This document shows, piece after piece, positions 1 to 11,870 of a stretch of 64,000 nucleotides of DNA. The notes beneath the pieces are model-generated. The model saw nothing but the letters and a program-made list of their open reading frames with translations, did not search any database and had not been told where the DNA came from. Every line of letters starts with the position of its first letter. Within the stretch, counting starts at the first letter, position 1. The position numbers and the translations under genes were made by a program. The stretch comes from Branchiostoma floridae (taxonomy: Eukaryota; Chordata; Leptocardii; Amphioxiformes; Branchiostomatidae): assembly GCF_000003815.2 (NCBI RefSeq), contig NC_049995.1:10375768-10439767 (forward strand). Reading direction: 5' to 3'.

Positions 1-605
1 ACGTTATTGAGAATAAATGCCACAACAATTGCACTTACTATGACAACAACCCCGAACGATGTTTTATACGACATCTTGGACATATAAGACCTCACGTCAG
101 AATGACAAAGCTTTTATGTGCGTTCATTCACGTAAGTGCACATAACCTAATATTTAATTAAGATATCAGTGTTGACCAAGTATTGGCAAATCAGAGAGGT
201 AAACGACGAATTACGCGTGACACGCCTTTACACTTTGAGCTATAGTAGATATCGTGTTTACTTTGTTAGATTGCCAAACAGACCGGGAGTGCTAATACCT
301 TATTCTCAGTAGCGAACAATTCAAACACACAAACTCATATGCACACAGGTGTCATTCGCCGATAAGTGCCAATGTTTTCTAAGTGTTAGCAATTTCTTTT
401 ATGATAGGACCAGTATCATTTTCAAAACCATTCGTGACAACGATCTTATGACCTGTTGTTAAGCTGAACGGTATATACATGCTTTCTTGACAATTATCTA
501 TTACTCAATGTTTTCTTGGCGTATGGTATAGGAATAGGACGTCCGATATTTTTTCAAGGCCGTAGGGGCATTGGGTGGTTATCCACTAAATACAGGTGTC
601 CACTA
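1..605. other. Intergenic, nothing recognised
   Basis: AT-rich sequence with no convincing exon, RNA gene or repeat. Short open frames here lack family motifs and splice context. Confidence 0.4.
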
Positions 606-1010
606 GGGCTGGGTACCGGTACGGTGTACCGGTACAAAACCGGTTTTTCTTATTGTACCGGTCCAGAAAAACCGGACCTGAAAAAAATCGTTAGACCGGA
701 TGTTGGACCTATTGGAAAATAAACATATTATATGAACAGGCATTCACACGTTTGGGGGCTTACCGGTCGGGGAAAATAACAAGAGCGAAGTAGGGTAGAG
801 TCTATAGTCATTTCTACCAAGTTTTGCAGTCAATCGTACAAAGGCAGTCAGCTTTGTAGGATTTCAAAACGCCAGTGGGAGGCAATATTTCACAAAACAC
901 ATTTCTTTGTAACGAAATGGACTAGTGTTTTGAGTATCGTCCATTCACAAGTTTTCAACTATTGAATCAGGTTCAGGTCCAGACCTGGACCTGATCCTCT
1001 GGACCTTAAC
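606..1010. mobile_element. Palindromic CAGGTCC-type MITE, copy 1
   Basis: The left end reads AGGGCTGGGTACCGGTA, followed by a block rich in ACCGGT. The right end carries alternating CAGGTCC and GGACCTG words. The same ends and interior occur near 4720-5155 and 13647-13994, in opposite orientation relative to the last copy. No protein is encoded, so this is a short non-autonomous element family with three copies here. The exact right boundary is uncertain. Confidence 0.65.
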
Positions 1011-2209
1011 CACCTTATTCACATACCCAACATCATCACGATCCATGCAGAGTTTCTAAAGTTATACTGACTGCAAGTATCCCGAAACACACTCAGACAG
1101 ACAGACACACACACACTGACACACACACACACAAACAAACACACACGCCAAAAACTATACCTCCGTGAAAAGAAAGACAACGTGTTTACCGATTAGCGCC
1201 ACCTACCGACACGAGCCGTAAATTGCAGTCTTAGTTTGCTGATTACATCTAAATGCGAAAGTAACTTTTTCCTAACAAATGCGTAATAGTTGCGCTGCCA
1301 TGCATTCCTTTGCTTAGCATACACTCAACCTTATCAAATCCAATGGCTTTAATGTTAGGATAGAGATTGAAATATACTTGGATTTTAAGGGTAGACCTAA
1401 TTTTATTCACTGACGTTGATTAGATACAAATCGTTGTCAAATTTATTATCTAACAATATCCAGGATGGACAAAACACTTAATTTTCAAATCATGTCTAAC
1501 AAATATAAAGAAAACACAGGAATCATTTAAAACTATTAGCAAAATATCATTGAAAAATCTTACAACTTTGGATTAATTGTATTCAATCAACTTTACAAGG
1601 GAAACATCTACTTATTACATTACTATAGTCTTGTATGTGAGAATATTATTTACGGCGATCCCGTATGATAATCAATACAATACCTGAGTCTACATCGGAA
1701 TGCCTGATATAATTTCTTTATTAATATTTGCATCTTTTCTCTTTCATACTAGACATATTGAATGCTCTATCTACTATCGGTGTACAAGCGAGCTACAAAA
1801 TTGACTTTGAATTTTTCGTAAGACACACTATTGCTAGTGGTGCCAGACTTTGCTACTCTCCAAGCAGAGGTTGAGTCGTGTAGATATGGTAGTAGTCGGA
1901 AAAATTACACCGGCGCTCCTCTTAAGAGTAAGACTTTACTACACCTTTAATTTGTTGACTGTTTCTCCAGATTAAACATTGACTGGGAACTATAGTTATA
2001 ATGATATGGCTCCATTAAACAAACAAAATAAGCTAAAAAAAACAGCTCTCGCGAGATCGAGACTAGGACATTCTCCGTGATCAAGATGGACTGTCAGCCG
2101 TCGAAAATTTGGAGGCACCTTTAAAAACAGCCCTTGCTTGAAGAAAATTCGAACTAACTGTATTCATACATGACTGATGAACCTCTTCAACGAACTACAA
2201 AAAATAGCA
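1011..2209. other. Intergenic, AT-rich, mostly unassigned
   Basis: There is a short degenerate CA-rich tract at about 1096-1145. A segment at 2040-2160 (containing TCTCGCGAGA and GTGATCAAGATGGACTG) has a diverged second copy at 3295-3440, inside intron 6 of the neighbouring gene. No gene seen. Confidence 0.4.
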
Positions 2210-2830
2210 CTTTGCTTCTGCTTGAAAAAAAAATACACAAATACAGTCGCCTACAAGTACAACGAATTTGGACCTTCTTGACAGAAAAAAAAGCACTTTC
2301 ACTTTACTTTTCTTCGAAAAAATATTAAGATGCACAAAAAACAAACATCGCCTATAAGCTTGAGGATGTATGAAGACTTTCGACCTTTTTAAAGAAGGTT
2401 CGGATGCCTGAGGTAAGTGGTATACAACTTTGATTTTATTTACTGTTTTTCCAGGTTAAACATTGAATGTGTTATAATGATTGTCCATAAAAAACACTTT
2501 GTTTGAAAACGAAAATACACAAACATGGTCGCCTATACGCACAATGACTTTGGACCTTCTTGCCAAAAAAGCACTTTACTTTTGTTTGAAAAAAAAATGC
2601 AAAAATCGTCTATAAGCTTTTGGATTTATGAAGACTTTCGTCCTTCTTGAACAAAAAAAGCGCTTTGTCATTGTTTGGAAAAAAAAAAGATGCAAAAAAA
2701 ACAACAAACAAAATATTGCCCATTAGCTTTTGGATGTATAAAAACTTTCGACCTTCTTGACAAAAAAAGACACTTTGCTTTTGTGTAAAAAAAAGATGCA
2801 AAAACTAAACAAAGCGAAAAACATTGCCTA
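2210..2830. repeat. Tandem array derived from EPHX A last-exon tail
   Basis: Four to six degenerate copies carry GACTTTCGACCTTCTTG and (TA)AGCTTTTGGATGTATG words separated by A-rich spacers. They match the end of the adjacent coding exon (KKVES tail, stop codon and first 3'UTR bases) at 2827-2890. The best copy, at 2345-2415, also retains bases matching the upstream codons. A TTTATT at 2435-2440 would be an AATAAA polyadenylation signal on the minus strand. Confidence 0.65.
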
Positions 2831-5800
2831 TTAGCTTTTGGATGTGGGAAGACTTTCGACCTTCTTGGCGAAGGCTCGGATGTCCGCAGCCACTAAGGCA
2901 GGCTTCTCGAATGCAGGGAAATGTCCTCCGTCCGGCATGAGAGTGTAGTGGACGAGGTTAGTGTAGAAGAGGGAGCACCAGGCCTCCGGGTTGTGGCCAA
3001 GCTCGTGAGGAAACGCCGCATTTCCTGTCGGCACGGTAACCAGCATGCTAAAAGAGCAAAAAACACGTCATTGATATTAGATAAAGCTTATTGCAAATTC
3101 TTGCCCGTGGCCTAATTGCAGGTAACATGAGACATTCAGACAAAGTAAAAAACAATATCAAAGGTGTCTACTCTAGTCTAAAACTAGTAAAAGCTAGGTC
3201 CTGGGTTATTGGGTTCGACTCCTTTTTCGAAGACAGTTGAAGACGAAGTAGAAACAAGGAGGCGGGGTGAGGGGTAGAAGATTAACGCAATCTCGCCCTA
3301 GTTCTCGCAACTCTCGCGAGAACTGGGTCATTCCGTGATCAAGATGGACTGATAGCCATCGAAAATTTGGAGGTACGTGTGTTTACCTTTAAAAAGTAGT
3401 TACTGTTTGACGAAAATTCTACTAACTGTGTTTTAGTGATTGTTTTGCATGGCTTAACCATGTACTGCATACGAAATTCCACTTGCTAGTCTATCCCCAT
3501 AAACCTACGCGTTGGTTTCCATTGCCTTGCCGGAAAACAACTCCTTGTAGAGCCTCGCGGATGACGTGATGGTTCCAGTCGTCCAGTATATCATCACACT
3601 GGTCAGCAACTCATCCTGGGGAGGAGAACACAAGATGGAGATTACACTGGGAAGGAGAGCAGAGAACAGAATATTCAACAAGGCATCTTGGGAAGGAGAT
3701 CACACAAATAGAGATTACACTGGGAAGGAGAACAAAATATTTATCAAGGCATCTTGGGAAGGAGAACACACAGATAGAGATTACACTGGGAAGGAGAACA
3801 GGATATTCATCAAGGCATCCTGGGAAGGAGAACACAAGATTGTGATTACACTGGGAAGGAGAACAGGAAGCTGATTGGTCATTCATAATGAGGAAAGCTT
3901 CAGACGTCAGTGTAATTCAGAGGTATCACAGCACATTCAGATAGAATTGCCGGAACATTCTGTGGATTTTGACAAGGTGAAGATACCGGATTCTGAACTA
4001 GATAACTTTTTTTTCAGGGGAGTCAAAGAGGCCATCTACATCAAAGCTCATGAACCTTCCCTCAACCGAGATGGGGGCCTATATAGGCTCTCAAGCACCT
4101 TTGATCCTTTGCTGACGTCATACTTCCGGTCTGGATGTGTGACATTAGACTTTGGGTCTAATGTCTAAACTTGTAAAGGATCAGAGCACTGATCGAAAGC
4201 TTATTGGTAAGCGCTTGATTTTTGTGTACGGTAATAAAGTTTTAAAATGTATCATAATAAAGGGTTAATGATCGTTAATGCCCCGCCAGGAGGTGTATAT
4301 GGTGAGATAATCCCTGGTCAGGTCATTGGCCAACTCCATCTGGCTATATATTGATTATCGTCACAGATGAACTTACATTCGACGGTCAGGCGAAAGTTCA
4401 TCGAGTTGTTCTTTCCTCGTCTAACCTTCATTTTGCCACAACTAAGCGCCATTACCAAGACTATGTAAATTAAAAGAAATGTTTTTTGATACCTTGGTGT
4501 AATATTTCTCCAGCCCTCCGTCAGCCAAGTCCCTGTTTGCTGGGTTTGTCCAAGTGGAGAATTTCTCGAGAATGTAGGCGGCCAGACCCACAGGGGAGTC
4601 ATTCAGGGCAAAACCTAACAGACACAAGTTTTGGCATTGATTAAATCATTAATTAATTAATTGATTGATTGATTGATTGATTAGTTGCTTGTAACTTCTG
4701 TGTACATTCAGGACCAGCTAATGTACAGTCCAGGTCCACAAGATCAGGTCCAGGTCCGGACCTGAACCCGGACCTAATTGTCTGTGAAACTTTACGAATG
4801 GATGATACACAAAACAATAATGGTCGATTTCGCTTCTAAGGATTCTGTTCGGTGACTTCCACTGCCATTTAAAACCCTATCTTTATATGAAACAACACTG
4901 ACTTTATTAACTTAAACAGAGTTTGACTATTAAAACTTGAAAAAATGAGTCAACTCTTGTTTATTACTTACTTATCTCTTGTTATTTTCTTGGACCAGTA
5001 AGCGGACTCAAAATGCGTTATTTCCTGCCGGTATGATAATATGTTCATTTTGATAGGACCAAAATCTGGTCCACTGATTTTTTTCTGGACCAGTTTTTCT
5101 GGACCGGTCCAAGAAGAAAAAACGGTTTTATACAGGAACATCGCAACGGTACCCATAAATACAGTTACATGCTGTATGTTGGATTCACTGAACCAAATTG
5201 CTAGCTAGTGGCATGAAAATACATTATGTAAGATAACTTTTACTCACTTACCGACAGTATCCGGTTTGGTTGCCTGTAAGTGCATGTATCCTGTCTCCTG
5301 TAATAATAGCAGAAATTTCTCGCCGGAGGGGTAAACCTGGAAAAGAAATGATAAGAAACACCCTTCAAGATAAGGATACGAGATACGAAAATCGAACCTT
5401 CTGCTCCAGTACCACAAAAAAACCGCTAGGGTCACATAATTCGACGAGATCTCTTTTGCATATCAATTCATAGTTAGAATATAAACCTGTCATTGACGAA
5501 AGGTAATGGATTCTGCCTGAAACGACTGACCGTTTCCAAAATCAAATCCAGATGCTTGAGTAACTGCTATTTGGTGTATCTTATTACCTGGATGTCTAAC
5601 TTTCACCAACATACCTATCTAATATGAGCTAAAAAAAGAAAAGAACTAGAAACAATCATGTCTTCAAGTGCCAGAGTTACCAACCTAGGATTGACGTGTT
5701 CAAAAATAGAGTGAAATATGTTATCACCAAGCACAGTAGGGGCATCTTCTCTGGACAGTTTTAAAGAACACTTGCCGATAATTGTGCAAAAGCTAGGTGT

Positions 5801-8800
5801 GACAGTGTAATATAACCAGCTGCTGCCGCGCCACGTGCCTGCGAAGCTGGTGTGTGTTATACCGGCTATATAGATACAGATACAGAAGCTGGTGTGTTAC
5901 GCCGAAGGGTGGTTATACCGGCTATTATAATAGATACAGGTACAGAAGCTGGTGTGTTACGCCGAAGGGTGGTTATACCGGCTATATAGATACAGATACA
6001 GAAGCTGGTGTGTTACGCCGAAGGGTGGTTATACCGGCTATATAGATACAGATACAGATACAGTATCATTGATACTCATTTACAAAACTACGTACCCGGT
6101 CGTATTCTTCCGGCTTGATTCCCACCAGCGAAGGAAACACACTGCCCACCATCGTACGGAGTATCCACCTCGGGTCACCGGTGTTAACGACAACCATGTT
6201 GCTGTGCAGTCCCGTTATCACGCTGCATCACGGGTAAAATAGAAGAGACCAATCAGAAACGATCATATTGCTATATGCCATATTTCAAGATGCGTATTCT
6301 TGGCCTTTCCAAATGCCTTGAAATTATTCTTGGCCTTTTTTCCAAACACAGAATTCTTCATTGATAAGGTCAAAGTTCAGGTATCATACCGTACCTTGGC
6401 TTCTGTAGAGTCATAATACGTGTGATAATCGCACCCCAGTCTCCGCCCTGTACATAGAACTTCTGAAAACCCAGCCTCTCCATAAGCTTATGGAACATCT
6501 GGGCTGCAGCAATCGGGTCAAAACCTGTACGGAGATCGGATGAACAACCAGTTAACAGCTGTAAGATGTCAATATGTGTACAAGAGCAGTAAGGCCACAA
6601 TGACTTAATTTCATTGATGGAATCCTTAAAACGAATGCACGACAGCTTGTTGTTGTTGCCAAGATGGAACAAGTCCTCTGTGCCCCCTTACCCTGGAAGC
6701 CAGATCTTCTGGCAAGCTGTAAGATGTCAATGTGTACAAGAACAGTAAGGCCACACTGACTTAATTTCATTGATGGAATCCTTAAAACGAATGCACGACA
6801 GCTTGTTGTTGTTGCCAAGATGGAACAAGTCCTTTGTGCCCCCTTACCCTGGAAGCCAGATCTTCTGGCAAGCTGTAAGATGTCAATGTGTACAAGAACA
6901 GTAAGGCCACACTGACTTAATTTCATTGATGGAATCCTTAAAACGAATGCACGACAGCTTGTTGTTGTTGCCAAGATGGAACAAGTCCTTTGTGCCCCCT
7001 TACCCTGGAAGCCAGATCTTCTGGCAAGCTGTAAGATGTCAATGTGTACAAGAACAGTAAGGCCACACTGACTTAATTTCATTGATGGAATCCTTAAAAC
7101 GAATGCACGACAGCTTGTTGTTGCCAAGATGGAACAAGTCCTCTGTGTCCCCTTACCCTGGAAGGCAGACCTTCTGGCAAGCATAAAATTCTGATTGACC
7201 AGGGTTGCTATTAGGTGACATGTGGCCACAATTTTATTTTGGAGAACAGGCGAAAATCAATGCGCATGCGGATGTCATCCATAAAATTGAATTACTACCT
7301 GTCATATATAAAATGTTACAAAAAGTTCTTTGTCTATCATTTCTTTGATGACGTTTGTTTGTAAAAAAACTGAGGGCTGCACGCAACAACAACAAAGAAG
7401 CTTTCCAAGTCTCGCCACAGTCTAGTAAACTTTTAGCTAAACGCTGAACTTTGTAAACAAACTACTTACGTGGCTGGATAAATACTCGAATACATAGCCA
7501 AGCGCAAAGTACACTCATTCAACCGTTATAAAGCCGTGAATTCAAACGTGTTGGAATTGGGCCTGTGATTTGTTGGCAACCTTTTAAAAACTTATTAAAC
7601 TTCTGGACTAATCTAAATATTGTCTTCATCTCTTTTGCATATTGATTCATAGTTCGGATAGAAAAATTTGTTCTCCAACTGTATCTCTTTTTTGCATATT
7701 AATTGATAGTTAGGATCTATGAACCTTCTCTCCAACGATGTATCGTTAGTGTCACTGACAAAAAGTAGTGGATTCTGCCTGAAACGTCTGACCAGTTCCA
7801 AAATCATATCCAGTTGCTCGAGTAATTGCTATTTGGCGTACATTGCATCCTCCTAACGCCCGGTCCCCAACGGCATTAGCCTATGGGGCCCTGCTATCTA
7901 AATGCCTACCAGCGGTTATTATGATTGTCGCTACAAACCAGCCGTCAACCAATCAGAGAATAGGCTTTTCTTGGGCTTTTTGTTGTCGAAAGCTGTCTCG
8001 CAAAGGGCTCTGGGAAGCTATCAGCCAATCATGTTACGTCTTACATAGCACCATCCTCCTACGCCCGATCCCCAGCGGCTGACAGCCCATATAAGGGTAA
8101 GCTCATTAATATTCATAAGCAGGGCGACGAGGAACTGAAAGTAACTGCGGGTAGGCCATGAGATAGCAGGGCCCCATAGGCTGAGTCAGCTAGCCGTTGG
8201 GGACTGTGCGTAGGAGGATGCGTACATTGTCGTCAATAGTTTATACAATGTAAACAAAGACAATGACATTATTGATGCATTTCTTTATAATAGAGGAAGA
8301 GACACCCACCTTTCTTGTGTGGCGCCTCGGAGAAGCCATAACCAGGGATGGAGGGGGCAATGACCTCAAACACATCATCCTCACTCCCCCCATGACTAGT
8401 GGGATCTACCAACATCGAGATCATCTTATAAAACTCAAACACCGAACCTGGCCAACCGTGAACGATCAATATGGGTTTAGCGGTTTGTCCTGGCTTCAGT
8501 TTGGGTTTAGCGTGGATAAAGTGTAGATCTATTCCCTCAATGTTTGTCTTATAATGGGGCAACGTGTTTAAGTATGCCTCTTGTTTTCTCCAATCGTATT
8601 CATCCCTCCAGTAGGTGATGATATCTTTCATGTAGTCGACACGGGTGCCATACTGAAACTCTACATCTTCCAGAGCTTCGAACAGGCGTACGTTTTTCAA
8701 ACGGTTGTTGAGATCTACTAGGGTAGCGTTCGGTATGTTTATAGAGATTTGTTGTATCTTGTCGTGATCTTTTGGCAAGGATGTTGGATTTGCCCCCCTC

Positions 8801-8916
8801 CCCCAGTAGTTGTCTTGGAACTTGAGCGGTTCTGCTGGCGTGTTGAGGACTCCGCTAAAGATGAGACCGGTCGCCACGGCAACCAAGACGATCAAAGTGG
8901 TGATCTTCCAGCCCAT
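2831..8916 (-). CDS. EPHX1: Microsomal epoxide hydrolase, EPHX1-like (copy A)
   Basis: This is an alpha/beta hydrolase that opens epoxides to diols through an Asp-ester intermediate; family members sit on the ER membrane. Coding exons in transcript order: 8310-8916, 6395-6524, 6096-6222, 5252-5336, 4493-4614, 3509-3615, 2831-3047. All junctions are GT-AG, phases agree, and the product is 464 aa (human EPHX1 455). The N-terminus is a hydrophobic anchor (about residues 5-24). HGWPGS is at 153-158, nucleophile Asp231 in GGDWG, oxyanion tyrosines Tyr305 (GYMHLQ) and Tyr380, acid Glu408 in FPHEL, and His435 in GGHF. An acceptor-like TTTACAG lies two bases before the ATG, so an untranslated upstream exon is likely; I did not locate it. 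Introns carry several repeats. The exon 6 donor (GTAGGT) was chosen because its phase 2 matches copy B and avoids an in-frame TAG. Confidence 0.93.
3618..3872. repeat. Intron 5 minisatellite resembling the exon 6 acceptor
   Basis: Seven half-units of about 32 bp alternate ACTGGGAAGGAGAAC and TCTTGGGAAGGAGAAC, giving a unit near 66 bp. In gene orientation each reads TTCTCCTTCCCAG, and several continue GATG, like the true acceptor CTCCTCCCCAG/GATGAG at 3616. A related array occupies the same place in copy B. Confidence 0.75.
3875..4168 (+). pseudogene. Penelope/GIY-YIG-type retroelement C-terminal fragment
   Basis: This open frame lies antisense in intron 5 of EPHX A. It contains RGVKEAIYIKAHEPSLNRD followed by GGLYRLS and FDPLL, a pattern I associate with the C-terminal tail of GIY-YIG-bearing retroelement proteins. 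No endonuclease or reverse transcriptase domain accompanies it. The family name is from memory; the fragment itself is clear. Two related tails lie near 16726 and 59778. Confidence 0.5.
4720..5155. mobile_element. Palindromic CAGGTCC-type MITE, copy 2
   Basis: Located in intron 4 of EPHX A. The left part has repeated CAGGTCC and GGACCTG words and the right part has TGGACCGGTCC and ACGGTACCCAT, matching the other copies of the family. No coding capacity. Confidence 0.6.
5836..6062. repeat. Intron 3 minisatellite, 54-60 bp unit
   Basis: About four copies of a unit with GAAGCTGGTGTGTTACGCCG, GGTGGTTATACCGGC and (TATAGATACAGA) words. It lies 34 bp downstream, in gene orientation, of the exon 3 donor of EPHX A. 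Reading it as protein gives only repeated low-complexity peptide. Confidence 0.8.
6559..7190. repeat. Four tandem 156-bp repeats in intron 1 of EPHX A
   Basis: Copies start near 6559, 6717, 6873 and 7029 and are nearly identical, so the array is young. Because 156 is divisible by three, one minus-strand frame stays open for 225 codons with a 52-aa period; this is a by-product, not a gene. The flank at 7150-7215 (CCTTACCCTGGAAGGCAG, TGATTGACCAGGGTTGC) matches the dispersed repeat seen at 23944-24250 and 36757-37070, so the array probably grew from one copy of that element. Confidence 0.85.
7846..8220. mobile_element. 375-bp MITE with 9-bp target duplication
   Basis: Terminal inverted repeats of about 70 bp begin CATCCTCCTAACGCCC and end GCGTAGGAGGATG. 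The flanking bases CGTACATTG are duplicated at 7837-7845 and 8221-8229. An internal third copy of the terminus is at 8049-8085. The 9-bp duplication suggests a Mutator-like mobiliser (inference). It lies in intron 1 of EPHX A. Confidence 0.8.
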
Positions 8917-9010
8917 GACTGTAAATAAATAAAAAGAAAGTCACGTAATTGTAAAATGATAACGTACAATTCTGATACATAACGTAACATACATATAATA
9001 ACATACATTC

Positions 9011-9213
9011 TCATAATTCCGCCAGGTGCCATTATACCGCCACCTCAAAAAAACGTTGTTATAGAGGCCTTCTCAAGATTGTCTTCATCACCTAGATATC
9101 TGAATTGTATTACATTTAGGATATTATAATAACAGTTCAAGACAATCTTGGGAAGACCTGTATACTAAACGTTTTTTGAGGTGGTGGTATAATGGCACCC
9201 GGTGGAATTATGA
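9011..9213. mobile_element. Small MITE, about 200 bp
   Basis: Inverted ends TCATAATTCCGCCAGGTGCC and GGCACCCGGTGGAATTATGA extend about 75 bp inward (CCACCTCAAAAAA, CAAGATTGTCTT). There is no coding content. It is about 100 bp upstream of the first coding exon of EPHX A. No clear target duplication was seen. Confidence 0.75.
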
Positions 9214-10560
9214 TAGTCGATGTTACATCCATTCAACTAAACAAGTTTAAAAACTAGGCTTCAGGTGATCATATCTCTGCTGTTCTTTTTCAACTGAACA
9301 TTTTGCTGTATATAACGTAACATTTATTTGAAGGCCTATTCATTATCCTTTACAACAGTTGCGATATGGTCTGACACAGTATTTATAATCACTGATCGGC
9401 ACCAAATCTGATTATGTGATAGCCGCGTCGACTGCCAGAGGGCTTCCTTGCATGCAGTATCATAATACCAAACCGAAAGAATTCCTTTGTTTAAAGACAA
9501 ACAGAAAACCAGTTTCCTCTTAAAATCGTTGATAGTTAAACCCACAATTTGTAGATAAAGTGGGGCTTCTTCCTCTGCTTTAAAAAAAGGTAAACCCAAC
9601 CCAACCCAGTCCCGAGCCCGTGGAAGGACCCTACCGGCACGTGGTCAATCAGTCGGAGAAGGGGGGATATTATGTTACAGCTTTGAGACATATACCACAA
9701 CCCTATAGCTTGTCAAACTGGAATCCAGTCCTTATATGGCTAGGGCGGCCTACGTAGCTAGTGTAAACTCTCTACGGGGCAGATAAAGCTTCCTGCCGTC
9801 GGGGTAACTTCTGCACCCGGTAGTATTTTCACGCGGTAATACTTTGCCTAGTTGGCAAAGCCGCTCAAGCCACGTATTTAGGATTCATTTAGGACTGAAT
9901 TCGAGGTTTGAGGCATTGGCTCAACCACCAACAAGTAGTATGAGACTCCGCGCTAATACTGGCGCTTGAATATTGCCGATTCTAGCTACCGTGGAAAACG
10001 AGATCTAGACTTCTAGTATTGCCAGAAGAAGTGATCACAGCACCAACAGTCAACAGAATAGATAGGACCATGGAAGATCATCCCATCATGTACAACTACA
10101 AAGCTCTGGACAGACCATACAAACCAACTATGCCTCAGTTACAAATAGAACGAGGAGTGGTTTCAACTGGAGCGAGACTCCTACCTAACCGAAGAACTCT
10201 AATCTACTCTACTCTACTCTACTCTTTAGCCATGCATGACAAATCCCCGGTGTGCTTATTGGGAAGACCTGCGCTTGGCGACTGAACAAATTCTATGCCG
10301 GCGCCCCTGACTAAAAATCTGGTTTTCCAGGGTAGATTCGAACACGCATACCGTTTCTGCTGGAACAGAATAAGCAAGAAATGCACTCCTAGGTGGACTG
10401 TGTGCGTTCTAAGCATAAAAGTTGCATACAAAGCTTCAAGCCCATTCCGTCTGCTCTCTAGATCTCCTTGCTATTGAAGTCTTTGTGCCATGATATGGCA
10501 CTAAGTTTTAGGTTCAGTGCCTATTTTCACACCACTTAACGAATCCATAACACTATATAT
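9214..10560. other. Intergenic, unassigned repeat-like sequence
   Basis: An open frame at 10019-10285 ends in a TCTAC/TACTC simple repeat and has no motif I recognise. The abrupt composition change at 9600-10280 suggests transposon-derived sequence, but no ends or domains can be defined. Nothing here is supported as a gene. Confidence 0.35.
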
Positions 10561-10569
10561 TTCCAGCTC

Positions 10570-10890
10570 CCAGGCCAAGATACATAATAGAACTTTATTG
10601 CGCGACAATTGTATCAGGTACAATGTATGGCAATTTGTATATACATGGGAGTTGAACTATATTGCAAATAAATCTAAGAACTAATCTAATGTAATGAAAC
10701 AGTATAAACAATCTAGATACATATGACCACATATTTTTTTTTCTTACCCCCAAAATGCCTATATATGGCCATAGGCTACCGGCCCTTGCCGGGCTCGCCG
10801 ATACAACAGTACACCCCTGGAGACAACTACCCTGCCCCTCCCCCTCCCGTGCACACTGTACCACACCCGTAGTACATATATTGAAAGTCA
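10570..10890 (-). mobile_element. Probable LINE 3'-end remnant
   Basis: The plus strand shows AGAACTTTATTGCGCGACAA followed by AT-rich then GC-rich sequence. This resembles the 3' end of a minus-strand non-LTR element with a terminal AATAAAG. No reverse transcriptase segment is attached. Tentative. Confidence 0.35.
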
Positions 10891-11289
10891 TAGAAGTTTT
10901 ATCAAGAAAAACGAGGAAATTATAATCTCATACCTGATAAAGAGATGTCCAGGGGTTGTCAGAAGTTGTGTAGAACAATGTAGGTCGTATCTTAGTCGTA
11001 CGAACCAGTTTGTGCATGCACTGGTTCCGGTATGTGGATGCAACGATGGGTGTGTTAGACCTATCGGCCGTTGACCTCTGCCCTTTGTGGCATATTTGCC
11101 TCAGATTAAATGTTTGCGTAGCTTGCCCCACCTTTAGCACAGAATACAGTGGTTCACGGCACACCTTTACACAGCATGTAGACATATCGTTATTGAAAAA
11201 AATGACATCCAATTATTAAAATGATACCAGGTGTAAATTTAATGATACTATTATCTCAGCGAAGTGGTCATTGATAGGGTAGTCCTGTC

Positions 11290-11870
11290 AATAGTGGGAA
11301 ATGATTACGTTATAATTGACAGGTGAGGAGCACGGAGAGAGAGAAGCGTGCTCAGTCTAATGCTCTGTCCGGCTCCGGTGACCCTTACAATAGGGCGATC
11401 CACCGCGCGAGCAAGGGCGTACCATATCCAACTAGAGTTCGGCGACCTGACATACCTCCACTAAGGACGATGATGTAACGTCCTTGCCTCCACGAAATAT
11501 TTAGCGCTTTTGTAGATGTTATGCAAATGACATACACATTAACATAATTAATGCATGGTAATGCTCATCAATGATTAGCTTACACATGTCACAAGTTTAA
11601 AAATCCCATCATTTATATATGTATAATTAAGTGTTTTTGCCATTTTGCATTAATTATTCAAACAAGTCCTCATTTTGCATGTTTGGTATCTGTGTATGTT
11701 AAAACAGTTATGAATTACATTTTTACAGGCCAGTTTTGTCACACCCCACCAACACACCAAGTATGAAACCATCTACTTCCAGTGGTTCTTGAGTTATGTT
11801 GACAGACACACACACACACAAATGCTAGTGAAAATATAACCTCCATAATACTTCATGGAGGTAATTACAT
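11290..11870. repeat. Dispersed repeat with CA-rich tail
   Basis: A GC-richer head (GAGTTCGGCGACCTGACATA, ACCTCC) is followed by an AT-rich body. The body ends in TTCTTGAGTTATGTTGACAG, a CA run, and a short hairpin (ACCTCCATAATACTTCATGGAGGT). Similar tails occur at 20975-21075 and about 1085-1165, so this is a multi-copy element. Class unknown. Confidence 0.5.

Noticed and set aside
5854-6242. Overlapping plus-strand ORFs rich in Tyr/Arg
   Set aside because: Minisatellite translation running into the antisense of EPHX A exon 3.
6552-7229. 225-codon repetitive minus-strand ORF
   Set aside because: Product of the 156-bp tandem array (156 is a multiple of 3); no start context, no known domain, lies in an intron.
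8263-8526. Plus-strand ORF over EPHX A exon 1
   Set aside because: Antisense shadow; the minus strand carries the recognisable protein. The same applies to 18061-18270.
10019-10285. Possible retroelement polyprotein end
   Set aside because: No recognisable protease, RT or integrase motif and no paired LTRs.
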